From contig NW_024468255.1 in the NCBI RefSeq assembly GCF_002104995.1, forward strand, positions 372,001 through 436,000: DNA of 64,000 nucleotides. Direction: 5' to 3'. Position numbers and translations under genes: made by a program. Below the pieces are notes generated by a model, which worked only from the letters and a program-made list of their open reading frames with translations, had not been told where the DNA came from and searched no databases. Source of the stretch: Linderina pennispora (lineage: Eukaryota; Kickxellomycota; Kickxellomycetes; Kickxellales; Kickxellaceae). Positions 19,527 to 30,132 of this stretch are shown here, one piece after another; the first letter of the stretch is position 1, and each line of letters starts with the position of its first letter.

Positions 19527-20006
19527 ATGTCGCTCGGACTAATCGGACGCCGTGCCCTCGGAGGACTCTCACAATCCGCTCGCCAGTACGCAACAGCAGC
19601 CGCTGCCACTGCGCCCGCTGTGAAATGGTCCTCAGAGTCGACCGACCTGATCAACCGCCTGCGCGACCAGCAGAAGTACTACGCGACCGTGCTGATCAAG
19701 GGCCGCCCGTTCACGGTTACTCAGAACGACGTTATCATCATGGATCGCATCAAGGAGCTTGAGCTTGGCGATGCCCTGGCCCTGAACCAGGTCACAGAGA
19801 TTGGCTCCCGCGACTACACGATCAAGGGCCAACCGCTGGTGGACCCGAGTCTGTTCAAGATCCAGGCCACTGTGATCGAGCACCCCGACGGCAAGCTGTT
19901 CAAGGTTGTTAAGAAGAAGCAGCGCACTGCGCACCAGCGGACAACCCACCACCGCAACCACCACACAATGCTGCGTATCTCTATGCTTGACGTTAACAAG
20001 ATCTAA
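19527..20006 (+). CDS. Mitochondrial large-subunit ribosomal protein bL21m
   Basis: 159 aa, intronless. Residues 1-40 are a presequence (MSLGLIGRRALGGLSQSARQ). The bL21 domain follows: YYATVLIKGRPFTVTQNDVI, LELGDALALNQVTEIGSRDY, PLVDPSLFKIQATVIEH and the basic rRNA-binding tail KVVKKKQRTAHQRTTHHRNH, ending LRISMLDVNKI. Yeast calls the orthologue Mrpl49. It binds 23S-type rRNA in the mitoribosome. Divergent from ATP1. Confidence 0.9.
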   Translation: MSLGLIGRRALGGLSQSARQYATAAAATAPAVKWSSESTDLINRLRDQQKYYATVLIKGRPFTVTQNDVIIMDRIKELELGDALALNQVTEIGSRDYTIKGQPLVDPSLFKIQATVIEHPDGKLFKVVKKKQRTAHQRTTHHRNHHTMLRISMLDVNKI

Positions 20007-20105
20007 AAATATATACACATAGCAGAATTCAAAGCTAGTCTCGATATGGCTGATGCCCTTTGCACGCTGCAAAAAGATATCGCTCACAAAAATATGCAAA
20101 AGATG

Positions 20106-20176
20106 TGCTGTTGCCTGGAATCGAACCAGGGTCGACACGGCCACAACGTGATGTACTGCCACTATACTACAACAGC
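20106..20176 (-). tRNA. tRNA-His (GUG)
   Basis: Reads GCTGTTG ... CAACAGC plus A discriminator on the minus strand. The 7-bp acceptor stem is perfect, the T-arm is CCTGG/CCAGG with loop TTCGATT, and the anticodon loop TTGTGGC has GTG (His). A T-run follows 3' (ATCTTTT). No intron, and no encoded CCA. The same 71 bases recur at 26521 on the plus strand. Confidence 0.93.
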
Positions 20177-20355
20177 CTGAACTATGCTCGTTTTCTGAGT
20201 TTTGAGCGAAAAATGAGTGTATAAGAAATAGCTATTCTGCGCTTTTCTGCATATTTTTGTGCCATCTCCAGCACATTCCCGTTTGTGACGAATTCAATGC
20301 TGCTATCAATTGAGTAAATGCACTCTCAATGGGAGCATTCGCAACGATTTATTCC

Positions 20356-23300
20356 TTATTTTGCTTTGCAGATATTCTCTAGAACCTTGATCCCTGTGGT
20401 TTTGACAAAAGCATCAGTGTACGAGGAGACGCCTGTGCTATCGGTCGACATCTGAGCAACCATATCCCGGACACTTGCCTCCTTAGTATCGCTATCCGAA
20501 TTGACCATCTTCGTCAAGAGGTCGAGCCACCCTTGTCTGCGCTTCACTCCACCGTCAAAGTACTTGTTGAACCTGTCCTGAATCCCCTGGAACCGGTACA
20601 AACCAAGCACCGGCCCTTTCTTTTGCTCGGCCTGTTCCAGCTGCCCAAACAAATCGCTCAGATCGTTCTTGATATCGCTGTATGCCTTCTCCTTTTTGTT
20701 CATGTACTGCTTCAGCGCCTTGAGCTTGGCACTGTCATTGAAATCTTCGCCGGGGAAGTTGCTCAGGAACATCTGGCGCTTGAGTGACTTTAGTTCTTTG
20801 CCGATTACGTCCAGGTTCTTGGGGCCGTTAATAACTGCACGCACTTTGCTGTTGAACTCGGGCATGAATGTATCCACTCTTGTGCACATCTGCTTTACTA
20901 TCTCGGGGTTGTCAGATGCGGTGAAGATAATCAGCTCGCTGGGCTCCCAAATGAAGTTGCATGTAGGCGTAGAGTCAGTCTTTTCGTACCCATCTAGCTC
21001 TTCCAATGCATTGTACATCATGTTTGTCGGATTCACAGTCCTACCGTCTAGGCACTGGATGCTCTGGGTTGTAGTTGAAAGCGCCTTGCCCCCGCTGCGC
21101 TGGCAACCGCAGTACTTGTAGTCCTGTGCGTTGCTGTACCCGCGAATTTCGCTAGTGGTGATGAGTCCAAATACACAGCGGTCCTTCCGCGACGAGGTAG
21201 TAACCTCAGTCCGCCTAGTAAGAGCCTGCTTGTCTGTGCGAGCCTGCTTCTTTGCAACATTCGTGCTGGGAGAGAATGACACCGAGCTGCTGAGCACCGA
21301 TTGGTCGCTGGGAATATCGAAGCCGACAAAGTGCTCAATAGCGTCGCATCCATGGCTCTTGACCAGCCCCTTTGCCTTCTCGAGCTTTGGTGCGAGCCTA
21401 GTGAACTGGCCCTGGACATTCTTTGGCAGTGTCCCCCATATTTTGGTAAACATCTCCTTCGAAATTTTTGCGCCTTCCGCAGCAAGCTTCACAACCTTGC
21501 TGACGCCCTTCATCTGCTCAGCAGCCTTCAGCGCGCCTCCGATCTCCTTTGCGAACTTTGCGAACGTGGTTGCTGCCTTTATCGCCTGGGCAGCCGCCTT
21601 GATTGCTTGGCCAATAAGCCCAATGCCAAAGTCGATAATTCCGCCGATCAGCGTGCCGATAATGAGCTCGATAATGAAGTTCTTTAAGAAAGCATCCATC
21701 TCCTTCTGCTCCTCGACCCAGTTCTGGTAGCGATAGAATTGATCCAATGTGTCGTTGCCGGACTGCGTGCGCACAATTACTTGGATGACGCCCTGGTAGA
21801 GGTCGTTGAGGTCAGTGTTTCGCGAGTCAAGTCTGTACTGCATGTCCTTCAGAGACGCGGTCGCACTGTTTGTGAAGTTTGACAGAACGACACCCATCTT
21901 GGGTGGATAGTCAGCAACGAGTCCTGGCAAAAAGTAGTGCCCGCCGCTGCACGACTTTGGCCGGCCTTGAACTACCGGTCGGGCTTCAGTCTGTCGCCTA
22001 TGCCGTCTGTTTGGAACAGATTTCTGATTCCGCCCCTCAGGAGGGTCATAGCATACATAAACCACCTTTTGGTTATACTCGGCGTGCATGTCAATAACCC
22101 CCATATCCATCCCGAGCGTGCCATTGACATAGTCTGCAAACTCTGACTCCTTGTCTGACCTGAGATCGTATGTGATGTCGTACCTGTCCTGGTACTGCAC
22201 CGACGGACACTTGATCTCTGAGCCGTTCTTGTTGTTTTTGCAGGTGAACCAGTCACGCTTCTCAATACAAGACACCTCGAACTTCTCAAACACAGATGTC
22301 CGGATGGTCGATTGATACCGGTCTTGCCACTTTTTCTCCATATCCTCGTCGTTGAGGTCCTCTTTGGCTGCATTGAGAAGCAGCTCCATCATCTTTGATC
22401 CGGCGAGGATATATAACTGGTAAACACGTTCAGGAGCCAGCCCGTTTTTCTGCGTGATTACATCGTTGACGCGGTCGAATATGGTATCCCAGAAATCGTC
22501 AGGCATGTACTTCTTGTCGCGCAGTACCAGATTGTCCTTAACCATACCCAAAAAGTCTGAATCGCTGATATCACCCACGCCTTGTACATTGTAAAAGCCA
22601 AGGGAGACGTCAACGTCGTCGTCATCGTCATCGTAATCCTTACTGTTGCTGATACTGGTATCATTTTTGTTGTCGCTACCAGCACTGATCACAACATTAG
22701 GGGCAGAGATATGCGCTGGCTGATAGTTGATACCTGTAACAGCTGAAACCAGCGACCCATCCTTGTCATCCATATCGATAGCCCACATGGCAGTACCCGC
22801 TAAGCAAAGCGATTTGGCCCCCATCACTTTCCTTTTCAGAGAAGCCGGGTCGTCGTACGAAACATAGTTCGAATCGCCATAAACCATGATGTTGACCATC
22901 GCATCCTGCTCGTAACGCATGTCGCTCGCAATGCTCTTGAGTTCGGCAATCTCCGCGTACGACAGGACTCCGCTAGCATTGGTACATTTACCTGGAGCAC
23001 CCCCTTCGGTAAACTTGCACCCAGTCGTCGAGCACCTTGAGTCGGCCATCTTAAACGAGCGGCCGTAGAACCCGAGACCCATCAGAATCTTGTCAGATTT
23101 AACGCCGGCGCGCTCGAGAATCTTGATGGCCGTATTTACCTCAGTAATGTTGGCATGCGGGTTCAGGTAAGGACCAGCAGACTTGACGTTAGCGTCCCAT
23201 GTACCATGTAGATCGTAGGTCATGTAGACGATGTAGTCAACGAGCTTAGAAAGAGCAACAATGTCATACCCCTTCAAATAGTATGGGCTTGCTGGAGCCG

Positions 23301-24516
23301 AGATGGAGATTGACCCACTGCCGACGGCTTCACGCAGCTCCTTGATCCAAGTGACAAAATTCTCATAGTCCTCGGGACGACCTCCGTGGTCAGGAGATGT
23401 GGGGTATTCCCAGTCAATATCGACACCATCGATCAGATTTTGCTTGATCCAGGTTGCAATGACGGCGTTGAACTTCTTGCGACCCTCTGAAGAGGCAGCC
23501 AGATCACTGAATCGATGCTGAGTAGGTCCTGGGTCGTTAAAAGCCCAGCCGCCGACTATTCACATACCAAAATTACAAATTAGTGAGGCTGAATAAACAG
23601 ATGTGTCTACATACGTCAAATGGCTCATATGCCGCTTACCTGAAAGGATGACCTTGAGTGATTTGTTGATCTCTTTAAGCTTTCTCATCGACCCGAGCTG
23701 CTGCGCTTGATTGTCGTTCAGATTTGGGGCAAAATCGGCATTGATGTCGGCGAAAGCAAAGTGCAAATGGGTGAATTGCTGCGGGTCGATATCACCAACC
23801 TCATACTTGCCGCAGGTGCGGTTGGAAGCCCACGATTCGAAATATCCGATGCGCTTGGACATTGCGTTATCGCATACCTTATTCTCTGTTGGCCACGTCA
23901 TATCGCAGTTTGACTGGCATCCAGGGCCAGTCAGCGGTGTATATGGATCACAGAACGCATAATCAAAGCCACAAAAGCCTGCAGCAGAGCAGCACAGGTT
24001 CAGTGGACACGATGAATTGCCTTTCGATGCAATACCGCACTGCGCCTCAGGGTTGATATCTGGGAGTGGCGGGCTGCCCGATGAAATGCATATTTTGGTA
24101 CCAGCTTGCAGCCCGTCGCAGCTAGTCCATCTCCAGGTGTTTTTGTTGAAGTCAGCAATATCAGAGTCACTCAGATCCAATGGCCTACCAATTGAAGAAC
24201 AGGTCTCATCCTTCATAACGAGATGCCACTTGCAAGAGCCATCAGCATTCGCAGCTGGTTTGTTGGATGGAAGCGAGCCAGCGGAGATGCATAGCCTCTG
24301 TCCTATTTGAAGATTATCGCAGTTGATGTCCTTGTTAAATGACTTGAGAGTATTGTCGTCAATGGTGTTCTTGGATGCGATTGATGAACATGTGTCACCA
24401 GATGAGATAGTGTGCACTGTGCATAGTTTAGCTGCTGGCGATGACAACTCGGGAAAGCTATCTGCAAGAGCCAGCACAGCCTGGGTGATAAGAATGATAG
24501 GAAAATGCAGGTTCAT
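20356..24516 (-). CDS. Secreted LysM-CBM18-GH18 chitinase with long C-terminal region (killer-toxin-alpha-like)
   Basis: Two exons, 24516-23640 and 23555-20356, give 1358 aa; the 84-nt intron joins CTTTCAG to TCGGCGGC and restores the GH18 motif SVGGWAF. A signal peptide comes first (MNLHFPIILITQAVLALADS). Two LysM-like modules follow (HTISSGDTCSSIASKN and HLVMKDETCSSIGRPL, each ending in GxxxCIS), then a cysteine-rich CBM18/hevein-like module (CPLNLCCSAAGFCGFDYAFC). The GH18 domain spans about residues 230-580, with catalytic DGVDIDWE at 335-342 and MTYDLHGTWD. The remaining ~780 residues include an Asp-rich spacer, CYDPPEG and a hydrophobic/Ala-Gly stretch at about 914-960 (IIELIIGTLIGGIIDFGIGL). 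This layout matches subgroup C fungal chitinases related to the alpha/beta subunit of yeast zymocin. Chitinase activity is well supported; toxin delivery is not shown. Confidence 0.9.
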
Positions 24517-25653
24517 GATAAAATAATGCAAGGTGTGGAATGCATGCAAATGAGTAATGAAGTGAATAGGTGCAGCGAACCATGGGTGCTGTGCTTCATT
24601 ATATACCAGAATCGCTCAAAGCTGTTTCGTCATTTGAAGGGCTGCTTGATTTCCTGAAGATTTCCTTAGTAATCTACAAAGTTGGGACCATTTACTTTCC
24701 AGAGCCTCTGCATGCGTTTCGTTGAGGGATACCCATGGCTGTCGATCCAGGAGTAGCTATTAATAGTTCCTTATTTATGAGAGGAAATCAATTCTGCGCG
24801 ACGATCCCATGTACTGAGACCGATAAGCTGGCACAAAAGCATTTCATGATATTGCATAGCTGTTGCGTGGGACCCTATATTTAGCTTCTGACGTATCTAT
24901 CATTAGCTTGGTAGATTTTTGCACATCGCTGCTTCTAATTTTCAGCGAATTTGAAATTTTTATGCATTGATTTCTAAGGATACATGATTTATTGTAGATG
25001 TAGGTGGTAGGGCAAAACTACCAAAGTATGAATTATCTAAGTTTCAGTCATTTCAATGCTACCCCTTTAACTGGAAGCTACTAGATCCCAGAATTCTCAC
25101 AGTGATACCTGTGACTATCTATTTAATGATATTTCTTATCTTTTCCTCTTCTAACCCCACAAAGTCACTTAATTCCTAGCAGTTACTATAGGAGCTGAGA
25201 GTAAGCAGTGCATTATACAAAGTAGCATCTTGTGAGTATTCTCTTAGGTCTGTTACTTTTGTGTTCCTACTCCTGATACTAATATATTCACTATAAATAT
25301 ATGATTGATTTGACTTATAGGGAAATCTATTGTTTAATTCATATTTGGTAGAGTAAGCATCACTACCAGTGATACCTGTATGAATAAATAGACTGCACAC
25401 ACTCTCTATATTGAAAGGTATTGTTAGGCTGTTTGAGGTTATAAACTATTGAATTGGGCTGGGCTATCCTACCTAAGTAAAAGAGAATATATCAGGAAAA
25501 GACAGACTAAAGCTATCTTAAAGAGAAAATTGGGAGTTAGTAAAAAAGGAGAAGGAGAGACTAGACCAGTGACTAGACTGATTTGAGGATAAAAGAAAGA
25601 ATAAGAAAAAGATCAGGAGAAGTAAACTAATGTTCTAATAGAGGTAACTAATT
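24517..25653. other. AT-rich region upstream of the chitinase, with degraded coding-like sequence
   Basis: About 1.1 kb that is clearly more A/T-rich than the flanks. A minus-strand frame from about 25440 to 25173 is open for roughly 85-90 codons (with TGSDAYSTKYELNN and TKVTDLREYSQDATLYNALL) but has no ATG and no recognised domain. The motif ACAGGTATCACTG occurs twice on the minus strand (near 25110 and 25370), suggesting an eroded repeat. No intact gene. Confidence 0.45.
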
Positions 25654-26350
25654 ACTAAAGATTGTGGTGAACAGAAGCTCTATACATAGAATATGGAGTG
25701 TGCGATTAGAGCTTATGAGCATATTTATAAGCATAGAGGGCATCCTAACATCTACACCTACTATGGCATCTATTCGTCATAAGGAATTGCATTAGGTATT
25801 GCTCTTACAATCTAATCAAAGGAGGTCTATTTTATGCCCAATTTGGATGAAGAAAAGGTTGAGAGCATTGTGCACCAACTTCCAAATCCTATCAAACAAC
25901 TTCATTCAATTGATGTCCATCACACCAACTTCAGTCTAGGTAGTATATTGGTCAATGCCAAAGGAAACCCTATCATTACCGATTTCGACTTGTCTGGAAA
26001 AGTCGGTGGCAAGGGCGGAACAAGTGGGTTTATGTGTAAGGAATCATACTGCAAGTCGGTGTAGGATGGCTTCTACTCATTGGACAAGTTGCGCATGTTC
26101 CTTTTGGAAAGACATAGAATGAAGCCTTGGGAACCGGGGGCCCATGGGTAGTATGAATATATTGGTATACTCGACCTGCAAATTGCAAACATGGGATTGC
26201 CAGCCAACAAACAGATATCGCTTGCAGAAACATGTAACGGGATAAAGGAGATGCTGGCACATGATGGGGTATCTGGAATGGGAAAGCGGAAGCAAATGAT
26301 GATGTGTTTGTGGTGGAATACAAGTAGCAATAGGAATATGTTTGCAACAT
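25654..26350 (+). pseudogene. Protein-kinase pseudogene
   Basis: One reading frame carries kinase landmarks interrupted by five stops (TAG 25687, TAA 25780, TAA 25813, TAG 26062, TAG 26149). In order: AIRAYEHIYKHRGHPNIYTY (N-lobe), SKEVYFMPNLDEEKVESIV, IKQLHSIDVHHTNFSLGSIL at the catalytic-loop position (HRD not intact), GNPIITDFDLSG (DFD in the DFG position), GTSGFMCKE near the APE position and DGFYSLDKLRMFLLERHRMK (C-lobe). No frameshift is needed to follow the homology from 25654 to about 26350. The lesions and the lost catalytic Asp make it non-functional as a kinase. Its subfamily is unclear; it does not look like the FunK1 genes at 37-44 kb. Confidence 0.65.
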
Positions 26351-26520
26351 CGCAGTTTCGCCACTTTATTTTAGTTCAATTACGATATTCCCATCATTCC
26401 CTTTTCCGTCTACAACAATCAGTTGGTGTGGTGGAGGCAAGGCAAAAATTGTGGCACAGTAACCGAAAATTCCTGTAGAGTATTTTTTGGCAAGAGACCA
26501 AGAGATTGACATCAATTCAG
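26351..26520. other. Short gap before tRNA-His
   Basis: No gene seen; 3' flank of the pseudogene and 5' flank of the tRNA. Confidence 0.4.
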
Positions 26521-26591
26521 GCTGTTGTAGTATAGTGGCAGTACATCACGTTGTGGCCGTGTCGACCCTGGTTCGATTCCAGGCAACAGCA
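26521..26591 (+). tRNA. tRNA-His (GUG)
   Basis: Same 71 bases as the minus-strand copy at 20106-20176, including anticodon GTG. Identity extends at least from TTCAG just upstream to ACATCTTTT downstream. A TTTTT terminator follows at about 26596. The two copies point away from each other. Confidence 0.93.
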
Positions 26592-26787
26592 CATCTTTTT
26601 GGTCAGAAAACAAAAGTCACATGATCGATGGGTGGGGCCAGTAGGCGGGCGCGGCCATCGTCGTTTCGTCATTGATTTCAGCGCACAGTCGTTTTTTGTC
26701 GTCGCGAAATTGGCTTGTTTCTGTACTTTTCCTGAATTTTGCTTTCTTATAAACTAGGCTACTTATACAACGATTGCGTAGTGAGAA

Positions 26788-27255
26788 ATGAGCGCTGGAG
26801 TTAAATCGTAAGGGCATCAAATTCGCTGCTAGAGGCAACATTCTGGAGTGGTTTCGGGTCAGGCACTAATTCCAAGGTTTACTTTTGTTAGAATTGTCGT
26901 GCTGTCGGTGTGCTTGGCGGCAGGGTTCTTGCTATCGATTCTCTCCTGTGCGCTGTACGGCAACTGGTGGCCACTGGCGGTGGTATTTACATATGCGCTG
27001 GCGCCGCTGCCGAATGCAGTGTTTGGGCGGTATGTGTCGTCTGACCCGCTGGCGGACGTGAGCTCGTCGGTAGCAGACGTGGGCAGGTTTTTGACGTCGA
27101 TTTTGGTTGTGTCTGGATTCGGGTTCCCAATTGTGCTGGCGCACTCTGGTATCATTACGTCGATGGCGATGTACATGAGCATTGTGGGCGGGCTGCTGGT
27201 GTACGGAACAATTATTGTGTACTCGTCGCTATTCCGCGCGCAGCAGGAGTTTTGA
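26788..27255 (+). CDS. VPS55: Vps55/LEPROT-family endosomal membrane protein
   Basis: Two exons, 26788-26807 and 26892-27255, give 127 aa. The seven-residue start MSAGVKS joins IVVLSVCLAAGFLLSILSCA, closely matching the LEPROT/Vps55 N-terminus; reading through without the 84-nt intron leaves no ATG in frame. Four hydrophobic segments follow, with CALYGNWWPLAVVFTYALAP, LTSILVVSGFGFPIVLAHSG and a final span. In yeast, Vps55 with Vps68 moves cargo from late endosome to vacuole. The donor is TC|GTAAGG, the acceptor TTAG|A, with a CTAAT branch-like site near 26864. CDK10-like kinase follows 127 bases downstream on the same strand. Confidence 0.88.
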
Positions 27256-27382
27256 AGCGTCTTTTGTAATGTAACTGCCAAGAAATAAAATGGCTCCATA
27301 GTCGCGTAGGAAGTGGGCCTCCAAATGAATGTACACCCGTGTGGGTTGAGCCCAGCATGGATGCCCAGCATATTTTATCACA

Positions 27383-28459
27383 ATGGAGGGCGAATGCGAG
27401 CAGCTGGTCGACTTTTCAGGCAATGCGACGATGGTGCCGAGCCGCGGGTTCTTTGGGACATGCACAGATGTGAGCGTGTATGAGAAGCTTGGGCGTATCG
27501 GCGAGGGCACGTACGGTATCGTCTACAAGGCACGGCACCGGCGCACCGGCAGAATCGTCGCGCTGAAGCGCATGCGCGTCAACATGGACGACAGCAGCAG
27601 CGGGCTCCCGCTGTCGAGCTTCCGCGAAATCGCGCTGCTGACAAAGCTGCGGCATCCAAACATAGTCAGCGTGCTGGAGATAGCGGTGGGCACCAGCATT
27701 GACAAAGTGTTCATGGTAATGGAGCACTGCGAGTGCGACCTGGGCACATTGCTGGATAGCCGGGCGGTGCCATTCACAGCGTCGGAGGTCAAGAGCCTGG
27801 TGGGTCAGCTGCTGCGCGGGCTCGAGTTCTGCCACCAGAACTTTGTTGTACACCGAGACCTCAAGCTGCCCAATGCACTGCTGACAAAATCGGGCGACGT
27901 TAAAATAGCCGACTTTGGCCTGGCCAGGCTATTCCATCAGCCGCGTCGTCCGATGACGCCGCGCGTGGCTACTTTGTGGTACCGCGCGCCGGAGCTGCTG
28001 TTGGGTGCTGTTGACTACTCGCCAGCAATCGACATGTGGTCGATGGGGTGCGTGTTCGGCGAGCTGCTTGTCCATAAGCCGTTTATGCCGGGGTCGTCGG
28101 AGCAGCAGCAAATGAATCTTATTGTCGACATGATCGGTGCGCCCAACGAGCGCATCTGGCCTGGCTTCAGGAATCTGCCGCTGGCTGAGTCAATGCAGTT
28201 CCCTGACAACAAGTTTAACAACCTGAAGCTGGCTGTGCGCGGCGTCGGCTCCAACACAATTATGCTGCTGAATTCGCTGCTGACGTATGACCCGCGAAAG
28301 CGGTTGACAGTCCGACAGGCACTGGACCATCCGTATTTCTTTGAGATGCCTGCAGGTAAGGCCGCTTCTCTCCACAGAACTTGGTCGGGTTGGATCTACT
28401 GTCCTGTGTATTGACATGCTCTCTCCGTACTCTTTGTAGCTGCCAAGCCGGTTTTATAG
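27383..28459 (+). CDS. CDK10-like cyclin-dependent kinase
   Basis: Two exons, 27383-28355 and 28440-28459, give 330 aa; an 84-nt intron near the 3' end replaces a read-through tail with AAKPVL and a stop. The kinase domain starts at about residue 33: glycine loop GEGTYGIVYKA (40-50), catalytic K62, cyclin-binding helix PLSSFREIALL (the PSTAIRE position; CDK10 has PISSLRE), HRDLKLPNALL with HRD at 157-159, DFG at 177-179, T-loop TPRVATLWYRAPE, and DPRKRLTVRQALDHPYF. The PMTPRVATLWYRAPELLLG and GFRNLPL segments resemble CDK10 more than CDK11 or CDK9. CDK10 pairs with cyclin M in animals; the partner here is unknown. Orthology to CDK10 rather than a neighbouring CDK class is likely but not certain. 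Confidence 0.85.
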
Positions 28460-28629
28460 ATGCCACGGAACCATGTGATGCTAATTGCGGCTCGCAGTGA
28501 ATGCCGCAAATCCACTGGTAAAGGTGCCCTTTTCGTCCCACGGTTCTGACGTTTTTCTGCTACACTTTTGTTTCTCCACTGCTTTTTTTGTTTCTTTTCT
28601 GTATACACTTTTCTGTACCTCTGAAGCAA

Positions 28630-28635
28630 TATAAG
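28630..28635 (+). promoter_or_regulatory. TATA box of the bleomycin hydrolase gene
   Basis: TATAAG 45 bases before the chosen start. It argues against an in-frame start at 28588, which would lie upstream of the promoter element. Confidence 0.5.
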
Positions 28636-28674
28636 AGCCCTCGACTATTCTTCAAGCCATCTTTCTTCTCTCCG

Positions 28675-30132
28675 ATGACTGTTATCTATAACCACGCTCC
28701 GGCCAGTTCCTCCTACGCGCGTCACGTTCTGACCCAGCAACCGCAGCAACGCGGGAAGCACGATACACCCATGACCGTCACTACCAACAAGCCCAAGGCG
28801 TCCCAGGACATCACGCTGGGGCAGCTGGACCACTACAAGGAGAACTTTGACGCCGACATCAAGAACAAGCTAGCAACACTGACAATCTCTCGCGAGGGTT
28901 ACAGCAATGCACTCGAGAACCGCTATGTGTTCACGCAGCACCCGCCAGTGTTTTCGAACAAGCTTGCGATTGACGCGCCGATCACGAACCAGAAGAGCAG
29001 CGGGCGGTGCTGGCTGTTTGCCGGCCTGAACATGCTGCGGCAGGGCATGATGAACGAGCACAATCTTGAGGAGCTCGAGCTTTCGCAGCCGTATCTCTTC
29101 TTCTACGACAAGCTAGAGAAGGCAAATTGGTTCCTGGAGAACATCCTGACGACCATCGACGATGACCTTGAGGGGCGGGTGGTGCAGTACCTGCTGAAGG
29201 ACCCGGTGGGCGACGGCGGCCAGTGGGACATGTTTGTGGCTCTGATTGAAAAGTACGGTGTGGTGACCAAGGCTGCGTATCCTGAGACGTTCCATACGTC
29301 GAGCTCCGGGCAGATGGACAAGCTGATTACGTCCAAGCTGCGCGAGTACGCAAAGGACCTGCGCGGTATGCATGCCAAGGGGGCGAAGGTCTTGCAGCTG
29401 CGCGCAATGAAGGACCAGATGCTCGAGGAGATCCACAAGATCCTGGTGATCTCGCTTGGCCACCCGCCGGCAAAGTTCGACTGGGTGTTCTACGACAAGG
29501 ACAAGGGGTTCCACGAGTTCTGCAACCTGTCGCCGCTGCAGTTCTACCATGACCACGTCAAACTCGACTGCAAGCAGACGGTGTCGTTGATCCACGACCC
29601 ACGCAATGCATACATGAAGAAATACACGGTCAAGTACCTCGGCAACGTGGTGGGTGCCGAGGATGTCCACTATATTAATCTGCCTGTGGAGGAGCTCAAG
29701 AAGTATGCAGCCAAGGTGATCAAGGACGGGCGGCCCGTGTGGTTTGGGTGCGATGTAGGCCAGTTCCACTCGCGCGACAAGGGCATGATGGACACGGAGC
29801 TGATTGATTACAAGACCGGGTTTGGGTTCGGCATCAATGTGACCAAGGCCGAGCGCCTGCAGTATGGAGATAGCATGATGACCCACGCCATGGTTCTGAC
29901 TGGTTTGCACAGCGAGGAGGGCAACAAGGTTGTGCGTTGGCGTATCGAGAACTCATGGGGCGAGGACTACGGCAACAAGGGGTACCTGACGATGACGGAC
30001 CGCTGGTTCGACGAGTTTGTGTACCAGATCGTGCTCGAGAAGAAGGACCTGCCCAAGGAGATCCTGGATGTGCTTGACCAGGATGCGGTGGTTCTGCCGC
30101 CGTGGGACCCAATGGGGGCTTTGGCACAGTAG
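28675..30132 (+). CDS. LAP3: Bleomycin hydrolase (C1B cysteine aminopeptidase)
   Basis: 485 aa from the ATG at 28675 (MTVIYNHAPASSS); a later ATG (MTVTTNKPK) 31 codons on is also possible. Papain-like catalytic residues are clear: Cys112 in SSGRCWLFAGLNMLRQ, His in MMTHAMVLTG and Asn in IENSWGEDYGNKGY. Family segments include SQPYLFFYDKLEKANWFLE, GDGGQWDMFVALIEKYGVV and PVWFGCDVGQF. The yeast enzyme (Lap3/Blh1) is a cytosolic hexamer with aminopeptidase activity whose C-terminal tail sits in the active site; here the C-terminus extends past the fold to WDPMGALAQ. Intronless. The CDK10-like gene ends 215 bases upstream. Confidence 0.95.
   Translation: MTVIYNHAPASSSYARHVLTQQPQQRGKHDTPMTVTTNKPKASQDITLGQLDHYKENFDADIKNKLATLTISREGYSNALENRYVFTQHPPVFSNKLAIDAPITNQKSSGRCWLFAGLNMLRQGMMNEHNLEELELSQPYLFFYDKLEKANWFLENILTTIDDDLEGRVVQYLLKDPVGDGGQWDMFVALIEKYGVVTKAAYPETFHTSSSGQMDKLITSKLREYAKDLRGMHAKGAKVLQLRAMKDQMLEEIHKILVISLGHPPAKFDWVFYDKDKGFHEFCNLSPLQFYHDHVKLDCKQTVSLIHDPRNAYMKKYTVKYLGNVVGAEDVHYINLPVEELKKYAAKVIKDGRPVWFGCDVGQFHSRDKGMMDTELIDYKTGFGFGINVTKAERLQYGDSMMTHAMVLTGLHSEEGNKVVRWRIENSWGEDYGNKGYLTMTDRWFDEFVYQIVLEKKDLPKEILDVLDQDAVVLPPWDPMGALAQ

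Noticed and set aside
26848-26891. VPS55 beginning at a GTG codon at 26848
   Set aside because: Non-ATG start is unlikely in a fungus, and splicing from 26788 gives a better N-terminus.
27383-28414. CDK10-like gene as a single exon ending in WSGWIYCPVY
   Set aside because: The last residues are intron read-through; a GTAAG donor and TAG acceptor give a short, in-frame last exon.
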